From assembly GCA_022652545.1 (NCBI GenBank), contig JALCRM010000003.1, forward strand, positions 142,885-206,884: 64,000 bases of DNA. The letters run 5' to 3'. The position numbers were made by a program, and so were the translations under genes. The notes beneath the pieces are model-generated. The model searched no databases. It was not told the origin of the DNA and saw only the letters and a program-made list of their open reading frames with translations. This document shows positions 41,728 through 51,163 of this stretch, in pieces (within the stretch, counting starts at the first letter, position 1; each line of letters opens with the position of its first letter). This stretch comes from Lachnospiraceae bacterium. GTDB taxonomy: Bacteria > Bacillota > Clostridia > Lachnospirales > Lachnospiraceae.

Positions 41728-43170
41728 ATGGCGGACGAGAAAAAATTTGTGGAGCAGATCACCCCGCGTGATACGGACTTCACACAGTGGTACACGGATG
41801 TAGTCATCAAATCCAACCTCATTGCCTATTCAAACATCAAAGGGTTCATGGTCATCAAGCCGGCGGGCTATGCGATCTGGGAAAACATTCAGAAGCTCTT
41901 GGATGCACGCTTTAAGGCTACGGGCGTGCAGAATGTTTCCATGCCGATCCTGATCCCCGAATCCCTCATGAAAAAAGAAGGGGACCTTGTCAACGGCTTT
42001 GCCCCCGAAGTGGCATGGGTCACGGCGGGCGGCACGGAACCCCTGACGGAGCGTCTGTGCGTGCGCCCTACTTCAGAGACGGTGTTCAGCGATTTCTATG
42101 CGCAGGATGTACATTCCTACCGCGACCTTCCGAGACTTTACAACCAGTGGTGCTCCGTTGTCCGCTGGGAGAAGGAGACCAGGCCTTTCCTGCGTTCCCG
42201 CGAGTTCCTGTGGCAGGAAGGACATACGATCCACGCGACGGCAGAGGAAGCGGAGGAGCGCACGCAGCAGATGCTGCAGGTGTATGCCGATTTCCTGTCC
42301 GAGGATCTGGCGGTCCCGACGATCAAGGGCCAGAAGACCGAGAAGGAAAAATTTGCAGGGGCTGCTGCCACCTACACAGTCGAAGCGCTCATGCACGACG
42401 GCCGTGCGCTGCAGTCCGGCACCAGCCATTATTTTGCCGACAATTTCTCGAAGGCATACGGCATTCAGTTCACGGACCGGGACAACAAAATGAAATTTGT
42501 GCACCAGACTTCCTGGGGCATGTCCACGCGCGTCATCGGTGCCATGATCATGGTCCACAGCGATGATTCCGGCCTGGTCATACCTCCGAGGGTGGCGCCG
42601 ACCGAAGTCGTGATCATCCCGATCCAGCAGCGCAGGGAGGGCGTCCTCGAAAAGGCGCGCGAGATCGCGCAGATGCTGAAGGACCGCCGCGTGAAGCTCG
42701 ACGATACCGACCGCAGCCCGGGATTCAAGTTTTCGGAGCAGGAGATGAACGGCGTGCCGCTGCGTATCGAGATCGGCCCGAAGGATCTCGAGGCCGGAAA
42801 GGCCGTGCTCGTCCGCAGGGACACCAGGGAAAAGACCGAGTGTGCGATCGAAGAGATCCCGCAGACCGTCGACCGCCTGCTTGTCCGGATCCAGGATGAC
42901 ATGCTCGCAAGGGCCAGGGAGCATCTGGCAAAACATACCTACGAGGCGCACAGCAAAGAGGAGTTTGAAGAGATCTTTTCCGAGAAGAGCGACAGGCACG
43001 GCTTTGTCAAGGCCATGTGGTGCGGAGACCGGGCCTGCGAGGACAGGATCAAGGAACAGCTCGGTGTCACCAGCCGCTGCATACCGTTTGAACAGGAGGA
43101 ACTGTCAGGGACCTGCGTATGCTGCGGAAAGCCGGCGAAGAAAATGGTGTGCTGGGGCAGGGCTTACTGA
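41728..43170 (+). CDS. proS: Prolyl-tRNA synthetase, archaeal/eukaryote type (ProS type 3)
   Basis: Charges tRNA-Pro. The 480-residue enzyme has class II motif 2 ([24 protein letters not shown], of which the arginines and Glu are the key residues) and motif 3 ([15 protein letters not shown]). There is an anticodon-binding domain and a C-terminal zinc-type domain ([15 protein letters not shown], ending in WGRAY). The editing domain of standard bacterial ProS is missing, as in type 3 enzymes. ATG 41728 follows GGAAAGAG; the longer upstream frame begins within the leuA terminator and is unlikely. Confidence 0.95.
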   Translation: MADEKKFVEQITPRDTDFTQWYTDVVIKSNLIAYSNIKGFMVIKPAGYAIWENIQKLLDARFKATGVQNVSMPILIPESLMKKEGDLVNGFAPEVAWVTAGGTEPLTERLCVRPTSETVFSDFYAQDVHSYRDLPRLYNQWCSVVRWEKETRPFLRSREFLWQEGHTIHATAEEAEERTQQMLQVYADFLSEDLAVPTIKGQKTEKEKFAGAAATYTVEALMHDGRALQSGTSHYFADNFSKAYGIQFTDRDNKMKFVHQTSWGMSTRVIGAMIMVHSDDSGLVIPPRVAPTEVVIIPIQQRREGVLEKAREIAQMLKDRRVKLDDTDRSPGFKFSEQEMNGVPLRIEIGPKDLEAGKAVLVRRDTREKTECAIEEIPQTVDRLLVRIQDDMLARAREHLAKHTYEAHSKEEFEEIFSEKSDRHGFVKAMWCGDRACEDRIKEQLGVTSRCIPFEQEELSGTCVCCGKPAKKMVCWGRAY

Positions 43171-43234
43171 GAAGCCTGCGGTCCCGGGAAAGGGCAGGCC
43201 GGAGCGGCCGCCCTGCGTAGCGAATGGAGGAGCC

Positions 43235-44449
43235 ATGAATATTCTCGTCATCAATTGCGGAAGTTCTTCATTGAAGTATCAGCTGATCGACAGCCATTCG
43301 GAGAAGGTCATTGCCAAAGGCCTCTGCGAACGGATCGGAAGCGAGGGCGCCTGCATTACGCACACGCCTGCGGGCGGTGAAAAGAAGACGGACACGGTCC
43401 CCATGCCGGACCACAACGCAGCCATACAGGCAGTCATAGCCAAACTGACGGACAGCAGCGTGGGAGTCATCACTTCGCTGTCACAGATCGGCGCAGTAGG
43501 GCACCGTATCGTACACGGAGGGGAAAAGTTCAACAAGGCGGTCCTCATCGACGACGAGGTCATTTCGGCGATCGAAGAGGTCTCCGATCTGGCGCCGCTG
43601 CATAACCCGGCCAACCTGATCGGGATCCGGGCCTGCATGAAACTGATGCCGGGCGTACCGATGGTCGCGGTATTTGATACCGCCTTCCATCAGACCATGC
43701 CGAAGGAGGCATATCTCTACGCACTGCCGCTGTCCTATTACAGGGACTACAAGATCCGCCGCTACGGCTTTCACGGCACCAGCCACGACTACGTGAGCCG
43801 CCGCGCCGCAGAGATCCTCGGGAAAAAACGGGAAGACCTGCGCATCATCGTCTGTCACCTCGGAAACGGCGCTTCCGTAACGGCAGTTGACCACGGCCGT
43901 TCCATCGATACGACGATGGGCCTCACCCCGCTGGAAGGCCTGATCATGGGCACCCGCTGCGGCGACATCGACCCGGCCATCATTACTTTCCTGATGAATA
44001 AACTGCACTGCAGTGCGGAAGAAGTTCTGAACATCTGCAATAAGAAATCCGGCATGCTCGGTCTGTCCGGCGGCATCTCAAACGACTTCCGGGATCTTTC
44101 GAAAGCCGCGGAGCAGGGCAATGAAGATGCCGAAACAGCACTGCAGGCCTATGCACTGCGCGTCGGCAAGTACATCGGCGCCTATGCGGCCGAGATGGAC
44201 GGCGCGGACGTCATCGTCTTCACGGCGGGCGTCGGCGAGAACGACGGACCCATGCGCCGCAGGATCTCCAATTACACGGAATTCCTCGGCACCTCGGTGG
44301 ATCCCGAGAAAAACAGGATCCGCGGAGAGGAAGTCATCCTGTCCGCCCCGGGCGACAAAGTCGTCACGATGGTCGTCCCCACCAACGAGGAGCTGGCGAT
44401 CGCAAGACAGACGCTGGAGATCGTGGAGACAAAACAGAACGCGGTATAA
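43235..44449 (+). CDS. ackA: Acetate kinase
   Basis: Interconverts acetyl phosphate and acetate with ATP yield, a main energy step in fermenters. The 404-residue protein shows the phosphate-binding start MNILVINCGSSSLKY, RYGFHGTSH, HLGNGASV, GLMMGTR-like GLIMGTRCGDIDP and TAGVGEN with the catalytic Arg/His region in place. ATGGAGGAGCC precedes ATG 43235. The pta partner gene is not adjacent. A fermentative anaerobe is suggested. Confidence 0.96.
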   Translation: MNILVINCGSSSLKYQLIDSHSEKVIAKGLCERIGSEGACITHTPAGGEKKTDTVPMPDHNAAIQAVIAKLTDSSVGVITSLSQIGAVGHRIVHGGEKFNKAVLIDDEVISAIEEVSDLAPLHNPANLIGIRACMKLMPGVPMVAVFDTAFHQTMPKEAYLYALPLSYYRDYKIRRYGFHGTSHDYVSRRAAEILGKKREDLRIIVCHLGNGASVTAVDHGRSIDTTMGLTPLEGLIMGTRCGDIDPAIITFLMNKLHCSAEEVLNICNKKSGMLGLSGGISNDFRDLSKAAEQGNEDAETALQAYALRVGKYIGAYAAEMDGADVIVFTAGVGENDGPMRRRISNYTEFLGTSVDPEKNRIRGEEVILSAPGDKVVTMVVPTNEELAIARQTLEIVETKQNAV

Positions 44450-44466
44450 ACGGAAATGGAAAAGGG

Positions 44467-44499
44467 GCCCGGCTGCTTTGAAACAGCCGGGCATATTTG
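44467..44499 (+). terminator. Possible terminator after ackA
   Basis: GCCCGGCTG pairs with CAGCCGGGC (9 bp) around CTTTGAAA and is followed by ATATTTGG. The weak U tract and the closeness of the next start (6 bases) make it uncertain. Confidence 0.5.
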
Positions 44500-44504
44500 G
44501 GTAA

Positions 44505-45848
44505 ATGAAGGAGATCACAGTTCCGGAAAAAGTGAATACGGTACTCGATACCCTCCAGGATGCCGGCTTCGAGGCCAGCATCGTGGGCGGCTGCGTACGG
44601 GATTCCCTGCTGGGCCGTACGCCGGACGACTGGGACATCACGACGTCGGCGCTGCCTGCGCAGGTCAAAGCCCTGTTCCGCAGGACAGTGGACACGGGCA
44701 TCCGGCACGGTACGGTCACGGTGCTTCTCGGCAGGGACGCCTTCGAGGTAACGACGTACCGGATCGACGGCGCTTACGAAGACGGCCGCCATCCCACGAA
44801 CGTGACCTTCACGGCCAGTCTCTCGGAGGATCTGAAGAGGCGGGACTTTACGGTCAACGCCATGGCATGGGACCGGAAAAAGGGACTGACGGATCTTTTT
44901 GACGGCGTGGGGGACCTGGAGCGAGGCGTGATCCGTGCGGTAGGAGATCCCGTACTGCGGTTCGGGGAGGACGCCCTGCGCATGATGCGCGCCGTGCGCT
45001 TCGCGGCGCAGCTGGGCTGGACCATTGACCCGGGGACGGCCGCGGCCATCACGCAGCTGGCCCCCAGTCTTGCGCAGACCAGCGGAGAACGTGTGCATGC
45101 CGAGCTTTCGAAGCTGCTGATGTCTGCCCACCCGGAGGAGATGCGCACGCTGTACGCCACCGGCATCACCGCTGTCATCCTCCCGGAATTCGATGCCTGT
45201 ATGCGGACGCCGCAGCACAATCCCCATCACCGGTACAATGTGGGGGAGCACATCATTCATTCCCTGCAGGCGGTGCGTGCGGAGACGGTCCTGCGCTGGA
45301 CCATGCTTTTCCACGATCTCGGAAAGGCCGTCTGCCGTACCACCGACGCGGACGGCGTGGACCATTTTTACGGGCATGCCGCACACAGCGCAGAAATGGC
45401 GGCGGACATCATGAAGAGGCTGCGTTTTGACAATGCCACGGCGCAGAAGGTGGAAACACTCGTCAGGTACCACGGGCTCGAGATGGAGGCGACGCCGTAC
45501 GGCGTCAGGAAAGGGATCGTCACGGTCGGCGAAGATCTCTTTCCGCTCCTGCTGGAAGTGAAGGAGGCTGACGGCGCGGCACAGAGCGAATACCGGGCTG
45601 CGGAGAAAAAGGCCAGGACAGAGGTCTGGGCGAAGATCTACGCGCAGATCCTCGCAGAAGGCAACTGCCTGACACTGAAGGACCTGGCGGTCACAGGCAG
45701 GGACCTCGAGGAAGCGGGGATGAAGCCCGGAAGGGAAATGGGTGAACTGCTCCGGGAAATGTTGCAGGAGGTCCTGAAAAATCCGGTAAACAACACAAAA
45801 CCATGGCTTCTGGAACATTTCAAATACAAAATGCGAAAAAACGGTTAA
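44505..45848 (+). CDS. cca: CCA-adding tRNA nucleotidyltransferase with HD domain
   Basis: Adds CCA to tRNA 3' ends. The 447-residue class II enzyme begins with the catalytic site IVGGCVRDSLLGRTPDDWDIT (key residues GG, R and the two aspartates of DDWD), then RRDFTVNAMAW and an RNA-binding region. A C-terminal HD phosphohydrolase domain contains LFHDLGK and GHAAHS. The tRNA-Gln gene in this window lacks encoded CCA, consistent with a need for it. The Shine-Dalgarno sequence is weak, so the exact start is less sure. Confidence 0.93.
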   Translation: MKEITVPEKVNTVLDTLQDAGFEASIVGGCVRDSLLGRTPDDWDITTSALPAQVKALFRRTVDTGIRHGTVTVLLGRDAFEVTTYRIDGAYEDGRHPTNVTFTASLSEDLKRRDFTVNAMAWDRKKGLTDLFDGVGDLERGVIRAVGDPVLRFGEDALRMMRAVRFAAQLGWTIDPGTAAAITQLAPSLAQTSGERVHAELSKLLMSAHPEEMRTLYATGITAVILPEFDACMRTPQHNPHHRYNVGEHIIHSLQAVRAETVLRWTMLFHDLGKAVCRTTDADGVDHFYGHAAHSAEMAADIMKRLRFDNATAQKVETLVRYHGLEMEATPYGVRKGIVTVGEDLFPLLLEVKEADGAAQSEYRAAEKKARTEVWAKIYAQILAEGNCLTLKDLAVTGRDLEEAGMKPGREMGELLREMLQEVLKNPVNNTKPWLLEHFKYKMRKNG

Positions 45849-45895
45849 AAACGTTGCCCGATCGACCGGAAACCGCGCAAAATGGCCATTTCTTG

Positions 45896-45924
45896 TTGAC
45901 AAATCCGGACTGACAATATATAAC
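45896..45924 (+). promoter_or_regulatory. HU gene promoter
   Basis: Perfect TTGACA (45896-45901), a 17-base spacer and TATAAC (45919-45924); a strong promoter as expected for an abundant protein. Confidence 0.87.
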
Positions 45925-45987
45925 AGATTTGTACCGATGAAAGTAAGCGGTGCAAAACCTAACCTAAATATCACCAGGAGGACAAAA

Positions 45988-46260
45988 ATGAACAAGACTG
46001 AATTGGTTGCTGCAATTGCCGAGAAGGCAGGCCTTTCCAAGAAGGATGCAGAAGCAGCTCTCAAGGCTTTCACTGAGACTGTTACCAAGGAACTTAAAAA
46101 GGGCGGCAAGGTCCAGCTCGTTGGCTTCGGCACTTTTGAAGTTGCCAAGAGGGCAGCAAGAGAAGGAAGAAATCCTCAGACCGGCAAGGCCATGAAGATC
46201 AAGGCTTCCAAGGCTCCGAAGTTCAAAGCAGGCAAGGCCCTGAAGGATTCCATCAACTAA
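45988..46260 (+). CDS. hup: HU family DNA-binding protein
   Basis: Abundant histone-like DNA-bending protein. The 90 residues start MNKTELVAAIAEKAGLSKKD. They contain the beta-arm region GFGTFEVAKRAAREGRNPQTG and end in the Lys/Ala-rich KAPKFKAGKALKDSIN, the normal HU length. AGGAGGAC precedes the ATG. Codons are plainer and more A/T-ending than in neighbours, as in highly expressed genes. Its own strong promoter and terminator flank it. Confidence 0.97.
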   Translation: MNKTELVAAIAEKAGLSKKDAEAALKAFTETVTKELKKGGKVQLVGFGTFEVAKRAAREGRNPQTGKAMKIKASKAPKFKAGKALKDSIN

Positions 46261-46283
46261 TTGATTCAGCAGTTTATTCGGAG

Positions 46284-46312
46284 TGCCCGGGGAGCGATCT
46301 CCGGGCATTTTT
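46284..46312 (+). terminator. Terminator after HU
   Basis: TGCCCGGGGA/GCGA/TCTCCGGGCA (10 bp, one G-U) is followed by TTTTT. Confidence 0.92.
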
Positions 46313-46330
46313 GATAAGGACGGGACGGCG

Positions 46331-46570
46331 ATGCGCCTGGACAAATATCTGAAGATCTCACGGCTGATCAAGCGCAGAACGGTGGCCAATGAAGCCTGCG
46401 ACAACGGACGTGTGCTCCTGAACGGCCGTACGGCAAGGGCTTCGGCGGAAGTGAAGGCCGGCGACGTCATCGAGATCCTGTTTGGGGACCGCAGTACGAA
46501 GGTAGAGGTGACTGCGGTCGAAGAGTACGTCCGAAAAGAAGCGACGGGCGAACTTTTCAGGTATCTGTGA
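46331..46570 (+). CDS. rqcP: S4-domain RNA-binding protein RqcP
   Basis: A 79-residue S4 protein (MRLDKYLKISRLIKRRTVAN, then GRVLLNGRTARASAEVKAGD). The size and sequence fit RqcP/YabO, which works with RqcH on stalled 50S subunits during alanine tailing; Hsp15 is a relative. The order hup, rqcP, divIC, tilS, hprT, ftsH is the conserved Firmicute arrangement near the yabO-divIC region. AAGGACGGGA precedes the ATG. Confidence 0.9.
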   Translation: MRLDKYLKISRLIKRRTVANEACDNGRVLLNGRTARASAEVKAGDVIEILFGDRSTKVEVTAVEEYVRKEATGELFRYL

Positions 46571-46593
46571 GCTTCGCAGCGGAGTGATCGCCT

Positions 46594-46935
46594 ATGTCAG
46601 TGAGAGACAGGGAAAGAAACGGTTCCGGCCCCGGAAAGCCGAAGAAGCGCAGACGGAAGCACAGCGGCCTGCTGCTGATCGCACTGGCCGTGGGTGCCAT
46701 GGTCATTGTCATCGGGGTCAGATGTGCCGCGCTGCAGAAGACGCTGACCGAGAGCCAGGCAAAGGAAGCCGAGCTGACGGCCGAGCTGAAAACAGAGACG
46801 GACCGCACGCAGCAGATCGAAGAGTACGGAAAATATACCAAGACCCAGAAATATATCGAGGAAGTAGCCAAAGACAAACTGGGCCTGGTACATGATGATG
46901 AAACCATATTCAAGAACGAGGACAGCAGCAAGTAA
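46594..46935 (+). CDS. divIC: Septum formation initiator DivIC/FtsB-like
   Basis: A 113-residue bitopic protein. A basic cytosolic N-terminus (KPKKRRRKHSG), one membrane segment (about residues 25-42), an extracytoplasmic coiled coil and the family end KYIEEVAKDKLGLVHDDETIF are visible. DivIC binds FtsL and DivIB in the divisome. It lies between rqcP and tilS as in Bacillus subtilis. The start at ATG 46594 has AGCGGAG upstream. Confidence 0.88.
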   Translation: MSVRDRERNGSGPGKPKKRRRKHSGLLLIALAVGAMVIVIGVRCAALQKTLTESQAKEAELTAELKTETDRTQQIEEYGKYTKTQKYIEEVAKDKLGLVHDDETIFKNEDSSK

Positions 46936-46958
46936 GCGGCCGCCCTCGTTTTTCGTCC

Positions 46959-48986
46959 GTGAAGTACAGGCAGATGTACTTCGGAAAGGTGCGGCAGCCA
47001 ATGCCCTCCGGCACACTTGCACAGCGCGTAGGCAGAAGAATACAGGAAGACGGCATGATCGTGCCGGGGGATCGCGTGATCGCGGGCGTTTCCGGCGGTG
47101 CCGACTCTGTGTGTCTGCTCCTGCTCCTTGCGGAACTGCGGGAGCGGGAAGGCTTTTCCCTGCGCGCCGTCCACGTCCATCATGGTCTGCGTGCCGATGC
47201 GGACGGGGACAGGGACTACGTCAGTATGCTCTGTGCGAAGGCCGGGATCCCTCTGACGGTGGAACAGGTCCGGGCGGGAGAGTATGCGCGCCGCCGGCAC
47301 ATGAGTACGGAGGAAGCCGGAAGGGTCCTCCGGCAGCAGGCCTTTGCGCGGGAGGCAAAGCGCTGGGATGAAGAGGCTGCGGAAGCGGGAGAAAAGACAG
47401 TCAGGCCGTGCCGCATTGCCCTTGCCCATCATCTGGAGGACTGTGCGGAAACGGTGCTTTTCAATCTGTGCAGGGGTTCCTCCCTCGCCGGGCTGCGCGG
47501 TATACTGCCCGTGAACGGCAGCACGATCCGCCCGCTCATAGGAGAACGGCGCGAAGAGATCGAAGCGTATCTGCGCGCAGGAAACGTCACCTGGCGCACG
47601 GACGAGAGCAATGCGAGTCCTGCCTATACTCGGAACCGCATCCGCGGAGACATCCTGCCGCTGCTGGAATCGGAAGTGAACAGCGGCGCAGCAAAACACA
47701 TCGCCGCGGCGGGTGCGGAGGCTGCGGCCGCGGAGGCTTTCCTGGAGACACAGACGGCAGCGGCGGCCGGGCGCTGCCTTTCCGCGGACAGCATCTGCGC
47801 AGGTGCAGGAAAAACTCCTGCCCGCGGCCGCGTATGGACGGTCCGGCTCACGGCGCTGCGCATGGAACCGGAGATCCTGCAAAGGCGCGTGCTGTACAGG
47901 GTGCTCGCGGAGTGCGCCGGGAAAAAGAAAGACCTGGAGGCAGTGCATGTGGAAGCGCTGCTCCGTCTGGCAGGGCGGCGCGGGAACGGCTCTCTTTCAC
48001 TTCCCTGCGGAATAACGGCAGTAAAAAGCTACGGAGAGCTGCGGCTCAGCCGCGGAGACACGGCTCCTTCTGCGGCGGAAGACGACCTGGCCGCGACAGG
48101 TCTCCCGGTCTCCGGAACAGCGTACGAATACAGTAAATTTGCCTATGTTCCCGGGCTGTCCGCAATCCCGCAAAATAATTATACGAAATGGTTCGATTAT
48201 GATAGAATATCAGCATCTCTGTCGTTCCGGAGGCGCCGGAAGGGCGACCGCATCACCGTGACGGATGAAGGAGCTTCCAAGACGCTGGCACGCTACATGA
48301 TCGATGAAAAGATCCCCGTATCATACAGGGACCGTATCGTGATGCCGGCAGACGGCAGTGAAATATTGTGGATACCAGGGCATCGCATCAACGCACACTA
48401 TAAAGTTACGGATAAGACGAAGAGAGTGCTCCAGATCAGCCTGCCCGATTTACGGAGGAAAGAAATGAACGAACAGATCGACGTACTGATCGAAGAAAAA
48501 GACATTGAAAAGCGCATCTGCAGCCTGGGGGAACAGATCTCCAGGGACTATGAAGGACGCGAGGTGCATCTGATCGGCATTCTCAAGGGCGCGAGCTTTT
48601 TTATGTGCGAACTTGCAAAGCGCATTACCGTGCCGGTCTCCATCGACTTCATGTCGGTCTCGAGCTACGGGAGCGGAACGGAATCCAGCGGCGTGGTCCG
48701 CATCAAGAAGGACATGGACGAACCGATCGAGGGCATGGATGTCATCGTTGTCGAAGATATCGTGGATTCCGGGCGCACCCTGAGCTTTCTCGGAGACCTG
48801 CTGAAAAAGAGAGGCGCTGCCAGCATCCGGTACTGCACGCTGCTCGACAAGCCGGACCGCCGCGTGACCGACCTCAAGGTCGATTACACCGGTTTTGTGA
48901 TCCCCGACAAATTCGTGGTCGGCTACGGTATGGACTATGACCAGAAATACAGGAACCTGCCTTATATCGGCGTGGTGAAGCTCTGA
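46959..48986 (+). CDS. tilS: Fused tRNA(Ile)-lysidine synthase / hypoxanthine phosphoribosyltransferase
   Basis: One frame of about 660-675 codons encodes TilS (residues 1 to about 490) and then a full HPRT. TilS has the PP-loop [43 protein letters not shown] and a C-terminal domain ending [14 protein letters not shown]. It makes lysidine in tRNA-Ile for AUA decoding. No stop codon separates it from the HPRT part. The exact start is unclear: GTG 46959, ATG 46974 or ATG 47001 (best fit to TilS length). Listeria is known to have a TilS/HprT bifunctional protein. Here a strong internal start could also give free HPRT. Confidence 0.88.
   Translation: MKYRQMYFGKVRQPMPSGTLAQRVGRRIQEDGMIVPGDRVIAGVSGGADSVCLLLLLAELREREGFSLRAVHVHHGLRADADGDRDYVSMLCAKAGIPLTVEQVRAGEYARRRHMSTEEAGRVLRQQAFAREAKRWDEEAAEAGEKTVRPCRIALAHHLEDCAETVLFNLCRGSSLAGLRGILPVNGSTIRPLIGERREEIEAYLRAGNVTWRTDESNASPAYTRNRIRGDILPLLESEVNSGAAKHIAAAGAEAAAAEAFLETQTAAAAGRCLSADSICAGAGKTPARGRVWTVRLTALRMEPEILQRRVLYRVLAECAGKKKDLEAVHVEALLRLAGRRGNGSLSLPCGITAVKSYGELRLSRGDTAPSAAEDDLAATGLPVSGTAYEYSKFAYVPGLSAIPQNNYTKWFDYDRISASLSFRRRRKGDRITVTDEGASKTLARYMIDEKIPVSYRDRIVMPADGSEILWIPGHRINAHYKVTDKTKRVLQISLPDLRRKEMNEQIDVLIEEKDIEKRICSLGEQISRDYEGREVHLIGILKGASFFMCELAKRITVPVSIDFMSVSSYGSGTESSGVVRIKKDMDEPIEGMDVIVVEDIVDSGRTLSFLGDLLKKRGAASIRYCTLLDKPDRRVTDLKVDYTGFVIPDKFVVGYGMDYDQKYRNLPYIGVVKL
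48465..48986 (+). CDS. hprT: Hypoxanthine phosphoribosyltransferase (internal start within the fusion)
   Basis: From ATG 48465 the frame encodes a complete 173-residue HPRT (salvage of hypoxanthine and guanine to IMP and GMP). It has the PRPP motif [29 protein letters not shown] and a final [20 protein letters not shown] at 48454-48458 lies 6 bases before this ATG, a textbook ribosome-binding site inside the tilS frame. I therefore list it as a probable separate translation product. The alternative is that only the fusion is made. Confidence 0.75.
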   Translation: MNEQIDVLIEEKDIEKRICSLGEQISRDYEGREVHLIGILKGASFFMCELAKRITVPVSIDFMSVSSYGSGTESSGVVRIKKDMDEPIEGMDVIVVEDIVDSGRTLSFLGDLLKKRGAASIRYCTLLDKPDRRVTDLKVDYTGFVIPDKFVVGYGMDYDQKYRNLPYIGVVKL

Positions 48987-49002
48987 TCGGGAAGGAACTG
49001 TT

Positions 49003-50883
49003 TTGGATACTAAAAATCAGAGAAACGCAAATGCATATCTTTGGGTAATGATCGTCGTACTGTTCTCTTTCATGATGCTGTTCCAGCTTGTGCGCGGCGA
49101 TATGACGGCTGACGCTTCCGTTTACACGGAGGGGCAGTACCGGCAGGACCTGGCGGACAGCAATGTGACCGGCGTCGTCATCATCCCCAACCGCGAGACG
49201 CCGACCGGCGCCGTGCAGGTCACCATGAAGGACGGCACCGAGAAAACACTCTATGCGACGGATGTGACAGTGCTGGAGAAGGAAGCGTCTGACAGCGGGA
49301 TCGACCCGGTCGTACGCGACGTGCCCCAGCAGAGCTGGTTCATGACGAGCCTGCTTCCTGTTTTGATCGCTGCGGCCATCTGCTTTTTCTTCTTCTTTGT
49401 CCTGAACGCGCAGAATGCGAATGCGGGCGGCGCCAATGCCAAGATGATGAACTTCGGCAAGAGCCGCGCCAGGATCGACGACGGCGGCCACAAGGTCACC
49501 ATGCAGGACGTTGCGGGGCTGCAGGAGGAGAAGGAAGAGCTGGGAGAGATCATCGATTTTCTGAAGGATCCCGGCAAGTATACCTCCGTAGGCGCGCGCA
49601 TTCCCAAGGGCGTGCTGCTCGAGGGCGCACCCGGCACAGGCAAGACCCTGCTCGCACGGGCTGTGGCCGGTGAAGCGGGGGTGCCTTTCTTCAGCATATC
49701 GGGCTCCGACTTTATGGAAATGTTTGTCGGCGTCGGCGCATCCCGTGTGCGGGATCTTTTTGAGGAAGCCAAGAAAAAATCGCCATGCATCGTCTTCATC
49801 GACGAGATTGACGCGGTCGCGAGGCGCAGAGGTACCGGCCTGGGCGGCGGACACGACGAAAGAGAGCAGACGCTGAACCAGCTGCTTGTGGAGATGGACG
49901 GTTTCGGTGTCAATGAAGGGATCATCGTCATGGCGGCTACCAACCGGGTGGACATTCTGGATCCTGCGATCCTCCGGCCAGGCCGTTTTGACAGGAAGAT
50001 CACGGTCAGTCTGCCGGATGTGCGCGGCCGGGAGGAGATCCTCAAGGTACATGCACGCAACAAGCCGCTGGCAGATGATGTGGACCTGGCGGAAGTGGCC
50101 AGGACTACCGCGGGCTTTTCGGGCGCCGATCTGGAGAATCTGCTGAATGAAGCGGCGATCCATGCGGCGGCGGAAAACAGGAAGTTCATCACCCAGGAAG
50201 ACATACGCCAGTCCTTTATCAAAGTGGGGATAGGTTCCGAAAAACACAGCCGCGTCATCTCGGACAAAGAAAAACGCATCACCGCCTACCACGAGGCGGG
50301 CCATGCGATCCTCTTCCACGAGCTGCCGGATGTGGGACCGGTCTATACAGTCTCCATCATCCCTACGGGACTGGGAGCGGCAGGCTATACAATGCCTCTG
50401 CCGGAAAAGGATGAAATGTTCATGACGCGCGGCCGTATGCTGCAGGATATCATGGTGGCCCTGGGCGGACGCATTGCGGAGGAACTGGTACTGGACGATA
50501 TTACGACCGGCGCTTCCTCGGATATCAAGAAGGCGACGGACGAAGCCCGCAAGATGGTCACGCGCTACGGTATGTGCAAGAACATCGGCGTGATCAACTA
50601 TGAACAGGAAGAAGAGGATGTTTTCCTCGGCTACGATCTGGGACACACCAGCCGGCACTCTGAGCTGATGAGCGGAGAGATCGACAAGGAAGTCAAAAAC
50701 ATCGTGGATGAATGCTATTCGAAGGCAAAACAGATCATCATGGGACACGAGGACGTTCTGCATAAGGCGGCCGCGCTGCTGATCCGGAAAGAGAAGATCA
50801 CAGGTGCGGAATTTGACGCCCTGTTCGGCGGCACAGCGCAGGCGGCGCCTGCAGAGGCGGCGGTTTCCCCGACAGAGGCTTAA
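49003..50883 (+). CDS. ftsH: ATP-dependent zinc metalloprotease FtsH
   Basis: Membrane-anchored AAA+ protease of 626 residues. Two membrane segments (about 12-32 and 108-130) flank a small outer domain. The AAA module has Walker A GAPGTGKT, Walker [17 protein letters not shown], the pore loop FVGVGASRV and the SRH. The M41 peptidase carries HEAGH (about residue 428). The C-terminus is an Ala/Pro/Glu-rich tail. The start is probably TTG 49003, with AAGGA about 8 bases upstream; it lies 16 bases after hprT. Confidence 0.95.
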   Translation: MDTKNQRNANAYLWVMIVVLFSFMMLFQLVRGDMTADASVYTEGQYRQDLADSNVTGVVIIPNRETPTGAVQVTMKDGTEKTLYATDVTVLEKEASDSGIDPVVRDVPQQSWFMTSLLPVLIAAAICFFFFFVLNAQNANAGGANAKMMNFGKSRARIDDGGHKVTMQDVAGLQEEKEELGEIIDFLKDPGKYTSVGARIPKGVLLEGAPGTGKTLLARAVAGEAGVPFFSISGSDFMEMFVGVGASRVRDLFEEAKKKSPCIVFIDEIDAVARRRGTGLGGGHDEREQTLNQLLVEMDGFGVNEGIIVMAATNRVDILDPAILRPGRFDRKITVSLPDVRGREEILKVHARNKPLADDVDLAEVARTTAGFSGADLENLLNEAAIHAAAENRKFITQEDIRQSFIKVGIGSEKHSRVISDKEKRITAYHEAGHAILFHELPDVGPVYTVSIIPTGLGAAGYTMPLPEKDEMFMTRGRMLQDIMVALGGRIAEELVLDDITTGASSDIKKATDEARKMVTRYGMCKNIGVINYEQEEEDVFLGYDLGHTSRHSELMSGEIDKEVKNIVDECYSKAKQIIMGHEDVLHKAAALLIRKEKITGAEFDALFGGTAQAAPAEAAVSPTEA

Positions 50884-51163
50884 GGGCGGAAAGCACCGGC
50901 TGTGCATGTAAAAATCAACAAAAATCTACGGCAAAAACTAGTAAATTTGTGAAATTCCCGCATTTACCCTTTTCGGGGGCGGTGATACTATTCACTCGTA
51001 ACCCCCCGATACATTTAGTTTTACCCCAGAGATTTACCTTCTCCGAAAAAAGACAGGCCCCCCAAGCACTGTCTTTTTTTTGTGCATTTCCGGGCCTTAC
51101 TTTCCGGCTTTCCCGTCCGCCCGTTCCTCCATGTGCTAAAATAACGCCAGGAGTCTGTAAAAA
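50884..51163. other. Intergenic region between ftsH and the GH13 gene
   Basis: 280 bases that look more A/T-rich than the neighbouring genes. It holds a CGGGGG/CCCCCG stem with a 23-base loop (50974-51008) and the terminator at 51046. TAAAAT preceded by TG at about 51137 is a possible -10 for the glucosidase gene, but I find no convincing -35. A 97-codon open frame across it lacks coding character. I see no recognisable RNA. Confidence 0.5.
51046..51081 (+). terminator. Bidirectional-type terminator after ftsH
   Basis: AAAAAAGACAG pairs with CTGTCTTTTTT (11 bp including an A/T run) around a 12-base C-rich loop and is followed by more T. Confidence 0.85.

Noticed and set aside
50890-50905. 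GCACCGGCTG after ftsH as another leader element copy
   Set aside because: Only ten bases match the bulged stem; the partner arm and the RBS hairpin are absent.
48874-50907. 677-codon minus-strand open frame
   Set aside because: Antisense to ftsH with no family motifs.
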